Source: Bombardia bombarda (taxonomy: Eukaryota; Ascomycota; Sordariomycetes; Sordariales; Lasiosphaeriaceae). From it: a DNA stretch of 64,000 bases. The translations under genes were made by a program, and so were the position numbers. Under the pieces are notes generated by a model. The model was not told the origin of the DNA and did no database searches. It saw nothing but the letters and a program-made list of their open reading frames with translations. Below, one piece after another: positions 12,148 through 23,097 of this stretch; the first letter of the stretch is position 1, and each line of letters opens with the position of its first letter. The DNA is taken from NCBI GenBank assembly GCA_030512295.1, contig JAULSR010000001.1, positions 3,185,001-3,249,000 on the forward strand. The letters run 5' to 3'.

Positions 12148-14175
12148 CTACCACCGGTTGCCACCACCCCGATTGTAACCTCCACCCCTTCCTCCACTCA
12201 TACCCCGGAAGTTACCATTCCCCCGTCCGGGCTGGAACGCATTGTGATGCTCTAGCGCGGGTGGGGGTGGAGGAGGAGATAGATGGGGATATGGATGCTG
12301 TGGTTGTTGTTGATATGGATAATGTTGCTGTTGTTGCTGGTACGGATGCGGATGTTGTTGCTGATGCGGATGTAGCGGAGGTAGAGGAGGAGCCCAGCCA
12401 CCAGCAAAGGGAGGTGGTGCCACATTTCCACCATAGTAAATTGGCGGCCCAATCATCACCGGCGGTGGCGGCGGTGGCCACTGTCCAGGAAAACTCTGAG
12501 GTGGAGGTGGAAGTGGGAAATTGACGCCATTGCCTTGGGGTGGAATTGGCGGAATGGGAAAAGATAGCGGCGGTTGATGGTAGTTGGGAGGTGGGTGGGG
12601 AGGCATAAATCCATTATTTAGTAGATGAGGCGGGAGTCCGATATGCCCGACGGCCGGGGTAAAGCCATGCGGTGATCGAGACCGGGACCGGCTTCGAGTT
12701 CGAGAGCCAGGACGGTCATGACTCGGGCTCTTTGGCTGAAACCCTCGACTGGCAGATTGTGACCTCGATCTAGACCTAGATCTCAACTTGGATCTTGATC
12801 GACTCTGTGATGCTTGGTGTTTATGACCCTGCCGATAGTCCGACCCTTTACTACGGCTTCTGCTCGGGCTTCTAGTCCACGTTCGACTGCGATTATGACG
12901 TCTGCCAGGGGGAGAGTTTGACAGTCTTGGGCGCTTGAAGGAGGGCTGGCCTGAACCTGGGCTTGAAAGGTCGCTACGGCTGCGGCGGGGAGAGCGACCT
13001 GGACTCGGCGATCGACTGTATGATCGCGACGATCGAGTCCTGCCGCGCGTCTGCTCTCTATCGCCAACAGCACCACCTTGCCTTCGAGCCTTCATTTTCT
13101 TGCAGAAGGCCCGAGACCAGCCATAATAGGTGTCGCCGCCTAGTTCATCCCCGTTCATCTCATCGGGCTCCAAGAGTTCGCCCATCTGACCAATATCGGC
13201 CGGTGGACCACCAGTATCGACATCCTTGGAGTAAATCCTCTCGACATCAACAAGCAGACTCTTTACCGCCTCAACAAGGGTCTTGTCTGCCGGGCCTGAC
13301 TGGAGAACCAGCGGCTTGATCATTGCAGGATTCAGTGGCCGAGTAGAGTTTGGCTCCAGGGCAGAAAGCCAATTACCGGCTGGTAGATCGTACCATGGCA
13401 TCGACGGGTCTCCATGCATGGCGGGCATGATAAAAGGGGCTGCCTTAGAAGCTTTGCTCACGGCGTTGGCGGCGTTTTTTTCTCGCGCGGCATCTTCATC
13501 TGTCTTGCCAGGCAACGGGGATTCGTCAAGAATTGCCCGAAGCTGGTTGATGAAGTCCCCAGAAAAGTACCGATTCTCCTCCCAAAGCGCGACCAAGTCT
13601 TGTATCTTGGTGATATGTTTTGGGCAGTTGATAAAAGAAGACGCGCTCCTGACCAAGGACGGAAGCGCAGCCTCCAGTTTCGCAGCAAAGGAATCGTCGT
13701 GGTCGCGGAACTTGACATGGTACAGAATGTCATTCAGAATGTACAGAACATGGAGGCGTTTCCGCTTCGCAGAAGGTTCCTTCGCGCCCCCGTCCGAGTC
13801 GGGGAGCGGCGAGGCCCTGCGTGCGGTGGTAGCATCAGCCCCAAAGGACCTGACGAGGGCGACCAAGTATTTGCAGAAGGGGGCGATGCGGGTCGACGAG
13901 GGGACCAGGTTGCTGAGCGCCCATTGCTTGCATTTCTGCAGGACGTAAAAATAGATATGACGCAGAATTTAGCCATCGGTCATATAGCAGAGCGAACATG
14001 GATGAAGCATGTGTTCTCAAACCTGGACATTGGATGGCGAGCACTGGGTGGTGGCCGAGTTCAAAAGGGCAAGCATCGACTCGATCTCGTCGCGCGAGCA
14101 GGACCGCGGGTCAGCGCGGAACAGCGCTCCAGAGAGCGATGTCTTGGCGATGATCAGCTCTGCCGACGATGCCAT
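12148..14175 (-). CDS. CID-domain, RS-rich RNA-processing protein (CHERP-like)
   Basis: Exons 14175-14023 and 13935-12148 encode 646 residues; the intron closes in phase 0. The start (MASSAELIIAKTSLSGALFR) is followed by the helical CID fold: LLNSATTQCSPSNVQ, then KCKQWALSNLVPSSTRIAPF, HVLYILNDILYHV, and a segment ending WEENRYFSGDFINQL. CID domains bind the phosphorylated C-terminal domain of RNA polymerase II or act in pre-mRNA processing. The middle (about residues 340-470) is a dense Arg/Ser region typical of splicing regulators. The C-terminal part is Pro/His/Gln-rich and ends in RGG/GGR repeats, a common RNA-binding feature. This combination resembles metazoan CHERP, but I see no clear SURP or G-patch motif, so orthology is uncertain. 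Confidence 0.85.
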
Positions 14176-15218
14176 CGTAGCTGCGATGGAGCTTGGGAGT
14201 GTGTCTGTCTTTTGCAGCCAAATTGCTGCTTTATGTGCCGACGGTAAACCAAGGCGACGTTACAAGCATGAGTTCGACATGCAAACCGTTTCAATGTGCA
14301 TGAAAGTTGACAAGCTTCCCGCTGCTGGCCCAAGATGCGTAAAATGGACCTGCCAGTCGCGCGAGCTCAGGGCAGGCGGCAGGCACGAAATATGTACCTA
14401 TCCCCTAGGAGCTTGGTACAGTGCAGGAAGCTACCCCACATACGGTTAGAGGGCAGTTGTATACTCCACTACTAGGTACGTACTGTGTGAGAAACTTGTC
14501 CCAGACAACATTTATCTTAACCAGAGGCAACTTGTGTACGAATATTTAAGTGTGTGATGCTCGACGGGTTAGCTGTGTCTATATGTACCCTGATATGGTT
14601 TCACGGCATACGGCCTGCCTAGTTCACTACGTGTTTGCATCGTGCTATGCTTCACAGTTGTATGCGTTATGTGAATATCTTGTAGGAACCTTGAGAGCTT
14701 CGAACCGGGTGTTTAACGGATTCCATACCTAGCGCCCTATTGTGGGGTTAAACAGCAACCATGATTGGCCTGGAGAACACTTCCTTGTCTTCAGACGGTA
14801 TAATCGTACGAGAAGCCTTGATCCCCTTGAAAATACGGTTGTGACGAAAAATACCGTGGCCAAGGCTGCCGTTTTTGCAAAGTCAATCATTCCCAGCAGT
14901 CCGGCTTCGCTCTCTCACTCCAAGCTGGCTGCTCCGTGCTCACTCACTTGGGCAGTTTTGCCAGTATCTGTCAGTTTAGTAGCTACCTATACCCGCAGCA
15001 TCCGATTTCAGAGTGGGATTCACAATACTAGTAATACATTTGTGGCATGGCAAAGAGCGTTAGGAACAAGGGGCCAAGGCCAAGAAGCCCTCTGTTTCTG
15101 ATGTCCATGCTGTGCGTGTGCAAAATGATGCGATGGTGGCAATAATACCAACAGTACCATCAGGAAAGAAGATATGCCACCCGAGGCTACCGTTTATTGA
15201 ACGTAGCTAAAGCCTCCC
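14176..15218. promoter_or_regulatory. Promoter side of the CID gene and 3' flank of the DUF4748-like gene
   Basis: About 1 kb between two minus-strand genes. No frame shows family resemblance. A TAGGTACGTA word occurs near 14473. Confidence 0.45.
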
Positions 15219-15861
15219 TCATGAAAACCGATCGCCCTTGGGGCTCTTGAACGGCACGCTGGCTTCGTATTTGCTCTTCTCCACTACCCGCTGTCCCTCA
15301 GTGGTAGGCGCATGCCTGGTAGGTGCTGGGTCACTGCTTGACTCTTGGCTCGGCGAGCCTGCTGTGTCTGTCCGCGCTGGCCCTCCATTGGTTGCGGGCG
15401 TGGCGGAACCGCCCATAGTTGCCGATGACAGTGGTCGAGTTGGGACATTGTCTGAGTACTCGAGCGACTCAACCATGCTCTTTTTCTTCCGCTGTTCCTC
15501 GAGTCGGGATTGGCGATCGGCATTGATGCTGCGCTTAGCGAAGTAGTATGCGCCAGCGCCCGCTGTGAGGTAAATGCGAAAAGCTATCAGCGCACTGCGT
15601 CTTGCGTCTCACGTCTCGGTTGCGTCGTTTTCGTTGATCCATTGGGGGGCGGGGATGGCATACCGATACATAGCGAACCCCAACCTGCCCTGCGCGCGAC
15701 TGTGTGTTAGTTTCGAATGGCGGGCTCGGTGACGTCGTGGCAACAGCTGCTCACCAGAATGACTTGACCTGGAAGATGAGTGGAGTCAGTATTCTGTATT
15801 AATGGATGGCTTTAGATTGCCTGGCGCAGGATGCCCAAGGGAAGACACGTACGGTATTCAT
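15219..15861 (-). CDS. Small single-pass membrane protein, DUF4748-like, split by micro-exons
   Basis: Four exons on the minus strand: 15861-15853 (9 nt), 15768-15755 (14 nt), 15689-15664 (26 nt) and 15562-15219. They total 393 nt (130 residues), and every junction is GT-AG and in phase. The spliced N-terminus begins MNTVKSFWAGWGSLCIAG and has a hydrophobic, Gly/Ala-rich stretch to about residue 26. It is followed by YYFAKRSINADRQ and a basic coiled segment (LEEQRKKK). The C-terminal half is Ser/Thr/Pro-rich and ends in FKSPKGDRFS. This pattern resembles small fungal DUF4748 proteins, from memory of that family. Function is unknown; a mitochondrial or ER membrane location is a guess. The 3-exon leader was deduced from phase and homology and needs RNA evidence. 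Confidence 0.7.
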
Positions 15862-17506
15862 TTTCGCGCGTAGCTGTGAGATGTACCAGTGTTTGGAGAA
15901 TGGCAGAAAGATTGCAGGGTGGAAAATCAAGCTATCAAGTCTGTAGAAAGCGCTCGTCTATGCTGCTGTAATGGGGTGATGTGATCGATAAGAATTGCTT
16001 AATCGAATCGATCCAATGGGTCTAGGCCGTCGCGTAGAGCGGGATTCGGCTCCAGCTCCATGCATTCGCCGGGTGGAAGCTTGAGCCAATCAACTTCGCG
16101 TACACACGTAGCCACCCTCCAGGAATCAGCCAGGGATGTATTTTTCGCACTGTGCGGGGTTCATCGACTGACTTACCGATCTCCAAAAGAACCACACAGC
16201 CTCCATCAACTGTGGTCGTCACAGCCAGTCAACTGCAAACAATTTACATTCGTATCTTGTTAGCTGAGGTAGGTGAGCCCGCTCTAGCGTAGGCTTTCGG
16301 AGTGTATGGTACCTGACTAAGAGGCACCTTCTAGGTATGCACAAGTACTTTAGCTACCTCATGTATGTACCATGCGCAGGTAGTAGCACTTGGGTACCTA
16401 CTTAGGTAGAGTTCACACTCGGAGTTTACGGGCTGGCCATACTGGCGGGACTGACTGGAGCTCAATAACCAGTGCCGTTTGAGGAGACATGCAGTACCGA
16501 TCCTAGGCAGATGACGGGATGTTTATGTACAAATGTGCCCCGCCATTTTACGGCAGGTCGGTCCTCATCATGGCGATGAAACAGCTACACTACTTATGGA
16601 TAGGGAATTTGGGGACTGACTTCCGGTGTCCTGTTGAAGTTCTGCATAGTATGGTATAATTGCGATGCCCGAAGCGAATTGTATCGCATTATTCTGCAAG
16701 GTTCGACTGCCAACATCCGGCATCAATGCCAGGCACGACTGGCTCGAACTAAGTATTTGAGCGCGGCATCGTGCATCTCAGCAAGTCAGGTATCCTATAC
16801 TAGCGTTTACCGTTGCTCTGACCGGGTGCGTTCTAGTAATTGTGTTATTTATTATCCTCATTCACTCTTGAGCAAGTAAATAATTGCATGTTCTTGGCTC
16901 GGTTGGCTGCGACGGCAATGGCTCGCAGCATTGAGGGCTGTTGTTGCACTGGGGGGTTGCAAGGATGTGCGATGGACAGCAACACGCTAGACTTACGCTA
17001 CCCACATAAATATAATATGTAAAACTGTTAAGACCAACTGAACCAATAGGACAAACAGTCTCATGTCTAATCCGAGGCCAATCCGCAAGGTACTTTTCAG
17101 ACTGCGCTGTTACCAACAGGGAAAACCTTACCTGGAACAGCGTCATCGGGCGAGCCAGCCGACCTCAAAGGCTCAAACACAGCCCCCTAGGCCGCCCCAG
17201 AAGACACCACCAAGACGCCCTAGGTAAGTCTAAGAGACCGGGGCTAACCAGACCCCTCCACCCGCCACGCCGACTCCTGCAATCGCGCACCCGTATCCCG
17301 TAACTTGTCAGGTAGTCCAGTCCGTACACCACCATCCCTTGGAATTTCCAGGTTCGAGAGTCCGGGAGGAGCACCATCCCCAATACCCACCGCGCCGACA
17401 CATGTTTCTATGCCCAGTATCTCATGAAAGAATCTGACGACCGTGGGTGTTATGGGCACAGCAACCCTGAGCCCGCTGTTCGTCCCCCTCCGCCGCCACC
17501 ATCGCC
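15862..17506. promoter_or_regulatory. Divergent intergenic region, DUF4748-like / 5-phosphatase
   Basis: 1.6 kb with no credible gene. Words of the TAGGTA/TACCTA type are dense at about 16260-16410. The last ~350 bases before the phosphatase ATG are C-rich on the plus strand and probably leader. Confidence 0.45.
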
Positions 17507-20500
17507 ATGGACCGTCCACCCCGCGATGGGCCTGACGGCTCGTCCCTTGTGAGAACCATCGACGTCTGTCCTCGAACGTAGGCTACAAAGTATACTGACT
17601 GCCTCCCAGAGACCCGTGTCATCACTTCTGGCTAAGTTTGAGAACATGAACAAGTCTAGTGACGCGCAGACTGGCCCGACGACGACTCCGACTCCAACGA
17701 CAACATCAAATACCAGAACAGTGTCCCCCGCGCCGAAGCCCACTAGGTTGCGAGATGCGAGTCCATTGGCACGCGAACCGCCCGCGGTTCCGACCACGAG
17801 GCCCAAGGACAAGCTGATACTATCTAATGCACACCTTCCTGGTACCACATCTACCACCAGCAGCGCTTTCAGCTCGCCAACCCCTAATATGCGACCGCCA
17901 CTAAGTCCAAGGCCAATACATCCTCCATCACTCATGATCGAGCCGCCACATTCGCCATCACCACCAAAAAGGGGCTCGGATGTTGCTGTCGGCGAGCGAC
18001 CCGCCTTTCTGAACACAGACTCGCTGGTGAAGCCATCCACGCCAACCGCGGCGTCTCGGCAGTTCAAAATACCGAGTCGCCCTCACACCCCCAGTGTCGA
18101 AGCCCGGAAGTCTCCCAGGCTGGTCCCATCCCAGCCCCCATCGCCGCCCCCACCACGACGCTCAACAGAGTTGAGGAGGGAACGAGAGGTCCGGGACACC
18201 AAGCCTGTTCCTCCGCCAGTCAACAGGTCGGAGAAACCCATGATGCCATCTCGTTCATCCTACATCGTGGATGGCAATCAGGCGCCAGAAATAAAGAATC
18301 GGTTTGCGGATAAGATATCACCGTTCAGCAGCCCACCCAGTAGTAGTGGGACCCCCGATGAGGACGATACCCCGCCCATGCTGCCGGCACGACCTAGGCC
18401 TCACCCGGAGGGCCTTTCGAGGGCCTTGACGTTTCACTCGAGCTTCGAACCGCCGCCCGTTCATCACTCAATGGCAGATAGGAGGAGGGGGAGGGACGAG
18501 ATAGCGAGGGGACCTATCACTCCACAGATCACCGGCGAGCAACGACCAGCCCTCCCAATACGACCGCAGAGCATATACGAACCGGCGCGCGGTACCAATA
18601 CGTTTATGGCGCCGCCACCGCGGCCCACAAGGCCTGGGACAAATACGAACCAACCTGAGCCGATTCCAGCAAATGGAGTACCCACGAAACGAGTTGTCTC
18701 TACGCCAACGTCACAGCAGGCGGCGCTTCCCACGAGAACACATGGTAGGTCCATGACCGTGGATCGAACCTCAAGCAGGATACCCAGCGAGTTTCGACAG
18801 CCAATAGCACCTGTCACCCGGGCGGTTGAAGAACGCTCAACCGATGTCCTGGCCGGCGGTCTAGGCAAAGCGGATGCGCTCATCACGTCGCTCTATCCCG
18901 ACGCGTCCAACACGAACCGGAGCAAGCCGTACATCAATAAAGGTGTGCACGAAATCCCCACAAAATACGACAGCCGGGTGTTTGATGTATGCGGCGAACT
19001 GGTCTGCACGACGGGCTCTTTTACGCGGGTGTGGAGCGTACTGGACGGCGGGCTCCTGATGAGCTTGTCCATGGGGGAGGGCATCAGAGGGACGGCCGTG
19101 GCTTTCAGGCCGGGCGCAAACGTTGGCGAGGAAGGCGAGCGGGTATGGATAGGAAACAATTATGGCGAGCTCATGGAGGCCAATATTACCTCGCAAAGCA
19201 TCGTTAGCAACAGACCTAATGCGCACGGGCGGCATGAAATCATAAAGATTTACAGGCATTATAACGAACTATGGACTCTAGATGAAACCGGAACGCTCCA
19301 TGTCTGGGGCCCTGATGAGAACGGGGTTCCCACCCTGGTTAGTGGCCCAACTCAGTCCTATCGGTTGCCGAAGGGACACATGTTCTCCATGGTCGTAGGC
19401 GACGAGCTGTGGCACGCAACAGGCAAGGAGATTCGCGTCTTCTTGCCGACTATAGACGGGAGGAGTCAGTTCCAGGTTCTGATCCGGCCACTTTGTCAGG
19501 AGAGCGCCGGAGAGGTGACTTCGGGCACCCTGCTCACGTCGGACCCGGACAAGATTTACTTTGGCCATGTTGACGGAAAGGTCAGCATATATTCGAGGAC
19601 AACTTACTCGTGCTTAGGGGTAATGAATATCAGCCTTTACAAGATCAGCTCCCTGGCCGGGGTCGGTCGGTACATGTGGGCCGGGTATAACACAGGGAAA
19701 ATAGCTGTTTACGACATGGGTCAGACACCTTGGGCTGTAAAGAAGGACTGGCAAGCCCATGACAACCCAGTCGTGAAGCTGATTGCCGACAGCTCGAGCT
19801 TTTACAAGCTCGACCGTTACCAGGTCGTCTCCCTCGGCGCCGATAACATGCTGCGCACTTGGGATGGACTGCTACAGGAGGACTGGCTATCGTGCGAGAT
19901 GAAAAACAAGGAGGAGAAATACTGCGAGTTCCAGAAGCTGAAGGCGCTGATACTAACATGGAATGCGGGAGCTACAACGCCCAATAGCCTTCGCTATTCA
20001 GACTCAGATGCAAGCTTTTTTCAGTCGCTGCTCCAGGGAAGCGACTCGCCTGATATTATCGTTTTTGGGTTCCAGGAACTTGTGGACCTGGAGGACAAGA
20101 CGGCCACAGCAAGTAAGTGTTCCCCCATTGTCTCTTGATCAAAGCGACCAGTCTTCTGACCCTGTTGCAGAGCGATTTTTAAAGCCAAAGAAGAAAGAAG
20201 GCTCAGACCAAGAACGGATGAGCCACCAGTATCGTGACTGGCGAGACTTCTTAGCTCGATGCCTGGATGATTACATGTCAGGAGATTTATACCACCTCCT
20301 CCACACTGCGCCTTTGGTAGGCCTGTTTACATGCATTTTCGTCAAGGCAGACCTGCGGGATCGTATCAGCAATCTCAGCGGCGCCGAGATCAAGCGAGGC
20401 ATGGGCGGCTTGCATGGGAACAAGGGCGCTATCGTGGTGCGTTTCATGGTCGATGACACGTCGCTTTGCTTCATCAACTGCCACTTGGCGGCTGGGCAGT

Positions 20501-21280
20501 CGTCGGCAAACCAACGGCACAACGACATTGCGGCCATCCTCGAGGCATCCATCCTACCCGGCGAGCGCGACCCGGTAATCCGCATGGACAGTTATGTCGG
20601 TGGCGGCGACGGCACTATGATTCTCGATCATGAGCTTTGTCTGCTAAATGGCGACCTCAACTACCGCATCGATACCATGAGCCGTGACACCGTAGTGACG
20701 GCTGTTAAATCCGGGAACCTCGGGAAGCTGCTCGAGCGTGATCAGCTGCTCGTGGCGAGGCGTCGGAACCCTGGATTCAGGCTGAGGGCCTTTGACGAGC
20801 TGCCGATTACGTTTGCGCCGACGTACAAGTATGATGTCGGCACAGATAATTATGATTCGAGTGAGAAGAAGCGGAGTCCAGCTTGGTGCGACCGTTTGCT
20901 GTACCGTGGGAGGAATAGGATACAGCAGCTTGATTATCGCCGGCATGAGGTTCGGGTCTCGGACCACCGGCCGGTGAGCGGTCGGTTCCGGTTCCAGGTC
21001 AAGCGCATCAATCCCAAGAAGAGGGCGGTGGCCTGGATGGAGTGCCAGCAGCAGTGGGAGGACTTGAAGGCGAGGGAGGCTAGTGATGAAAGGTTAGTGA
21101 TGATTATGTTTCCTCCCGATTTGTGGTAACGCCATATATACTGACTGACTTGGACGATGGTGCAGGCTCTATTATTTGACACATATCATTGGATATGATG
21201 CCGCAACTGCCCAGCGTCTCAATAACGAGCGGGCAGCGTCCAGAAAGTTACATCGGAGCCCGAGCAGGCACAGGGACTGA
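17507..21280 (+). CDS. Inositol polyphosphate 5-phosphatase with N-terminal WD40-type propeller
   Basis: Exons 17507-17548, 17610-20112, 20171-21092, 21166-21280 give 1193 residues; all junctions are in phase. Residues ~1-430 are Pro/Ser/Arg-rich and probably disordered. A beta-propeller follows (about 440-780; FDVCGELVCTTGSFTRVWSV, GHVDGKVSIYSR, VVSLGADNMLRTWDG). The IPPc catalytic domain starts near residue 795 (LTWNAGATTPNS), with GLHGNKGAI near 927, FINCHLAAGQS, NGDLNYRID near 1007, WCDRLLYRG near 1086 and SDHRPV near 1111. These match the metal- and phosphate-binding motifs of 5-phosphatases, so the enzyme should be active on phosphoinositides or soluble inositol phosphates. The WD40-5PTase order is also known in plants and in a fission yeast homologue. 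There is no Sac1 domain, so it is not a synaptojanin. Confidence 0.93.
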
Positions 21281-21975
21281 TCATTCGAATATCGGTTGTC
21301 GCGTCTTGTCGTCATGGCTCGCTCTTTTGATTTGACATAATCAAGGTCGGACACCCAGAAAAGCCATGAGGAGCTCAGGGGGGGTGTATTGTGGAAACAA
21401 CGAATACCATAGACTAGTTGCCTTCGTGGTTTTAGTCTTTTTTAAATTTTTCTTTACAGCATTACCACGATAAAATAGTATTGTGTAGGTATTTGTACGT
21501 ATACATTGGATTCGATGGAATGGGAATGGGAGCGGACTACTACTGCATTGAATTGAATATTGGTGGATGTGTACTTTTGGTTCAGGTAGGTTGGGGCTTT
21601 TGGGAGAAAGGGAGCGAGACAAACGTCACTACTATCTGTAAAAGGGACGGAGAAAACAAAAACTGGGGTTTTCTCAGTCGATACAAACATTACATACATG
21701 ATAGTCGTGCATCGGTGCCTTTTTTTGAATAATTGACCAATTATACGTTAATTGCAGAGTCCCGAGTTTTGCTTTGGCAAACTACTGTGTACATACCGAC
21801 GATAATCGGATTTCTTCAATGCCAAGTGATGATGGCATGGGGTTTGATGTTGTCATGTGGCGGGCGGGCCAGACGCAGTGTTGGTTGTTTGCGGACGAGT
21901 TAGTGATAAAGACATGGAGGTATGTATGATGCAAGACAACCCTACAGCGACACATTATGACTGACATCAACCACT
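21281..21975. other. Intergenic, 5-phosphatase 3' flank to questin-oxidase-like locus
   Basis: About 700 bases with AT-rich patches. I looked here for a missing N-terminal exon of the next locus and found no frame resembling the family's start. Confidence 0.5.
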
Positions 21976-22813
21976 AGAGATTCCACGTCTGCTTTAACAG
22001 AGAGGGGTTTCATAACCACGTAAGTGAGACATGTGTGTGGCACGGCAATGGACAATGCCCATCAAGAGCAGCCATTCTCACCATCCAGATGGGCAGATCC
22101 CTCACCACCTACTCGCACTCTATGGTACCGGCGCCAGCGCCAAGGTCCTGCAAAAGGGTTTCGGAGAGAACACCAGCTACCAATGGCCGGCGAAGCCACT
22201 GCATGAGCACCTCGCCACTGCTGAAGACTTGCATCAGCACCGAGGCAACGCCAACTACTACCCCGACTTCCTGCGCTTCTACCAACGCGAGATCGAGGCC
22301 AAGGGCTGGCAAGCTGTCATGAGCAAGCAACTCTTCAGCGGCGACGACGCATCCGAGGACCTTCTGCTCCGCATCTTCAGCGGTTTCTTTCATCCTATGA
22401 TCCAGCTCATGTGCGCTCTGGAATTTCAGCAGCCTGCTATCGTGGCTGAGGCTCTCGCCCAAGCTGCCGTGCACGGAAAGGATGATAACGGCTTCCTTCT
22501 CGAGTCGGAGAGGCTGGCGAATGCTAATCCCAGCGCTGCTGAGAAGATGGGCCCAATTATCGATCTGGTGAAGGCCGTTCGCGCAGACGAGGCCCTCGCC
22601 ACCGCTGCCACTGCAGGCCAGGTCGACCAGGTCAGCCAAGGCGTGCTGCGGTATGCAAAGGACGAGTTGATCAAGATTGGGGCACGGGTTAAGGCGAAGC
22701 CCGAGGAGCTCGATGAGAGGACGGCTGAGATGTATGATGCTTGTATGTATATGGCTGTGTCGGCGGCCATGCACCCGATCAAACATCCCGAGTTCGACTT
22801 TTGGCTTGTGTAA
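21976..22813 (+). pseudogene. Questin-oxidase-like (DUF4243) gene, truncated
   Basis: The family (Pfam Questin_oxidase/DUF4243) includes Baeyer-Villiger-type enzymes in polyketide pathways and many uncharacterised fungal proteins. A short exon at about 21976-22019 encodes FHVCFNREGFHNH. Joined through a GT-AG intron (22020-22096), it continues as IPHHLLALYGTGAS, the family's signature. The exon from 22097 adds YYPDFLRFYQREIEAKGW, FSGFFHPMIQLMCALEFQQP and AEALAQAAVH. The frame ends at 22813 right after HPEFDFWL, where family members normally continue for well over 100 residues. Upstream, the triplet before the first exon is tag: either an acceptor or an in-frame stop, and no earlier exon is visible. 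A 260-residue frame from an ATG at 22031 exists but would lack the HNH start. I favour a degenerating gene; a short functional product is not excluded. Confidence 0.6.
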
Positions 22814-23097
22814 GTGTGCTTTCTCTTGTTGCAGGGGTTTGACATTCCCTCTTGTTTGCATTTCGTTGTGTTGTTGTTTGGTATCAGATGCAGGCAGGCT
22901 TCTCCATCCTCTATTTGTCCTTTTATCCGGGCCATTTAGGGGTGGTATTTACGTTACACAGACAGACGTAAAGACAGCTAATAGGTAATCACAACTAAAG
23001 AACATGAACATGAGAACAAGACACTTGTGTTGGGAATCATCCAAACTGGCTCTTTTGAAAGGTGGTATCAATCCTGTAAATAAACATGTTCCGGCCC

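Noticed and set aside
13414..14247. 277-residue plus-strand open frame
   Set aside because: Antisense to the CID gene, whose minus-strand exons have a clear domain and spliced start.
14690..14712. B-box-like ttcgaacc word suggesting a tRNA gene
   Set aside because: I could not fold a cloverleaf or find an A box at a suitable distance on either strand.
21973..21975. In-frame TAG just before the questin-oxidase-like exon, read as a premature stop
   Set aside because: The same three bases make a normal CTAG splice acceptor, so a nonsense mutation cannot be claimed; truncation is argued from the 3' side only.
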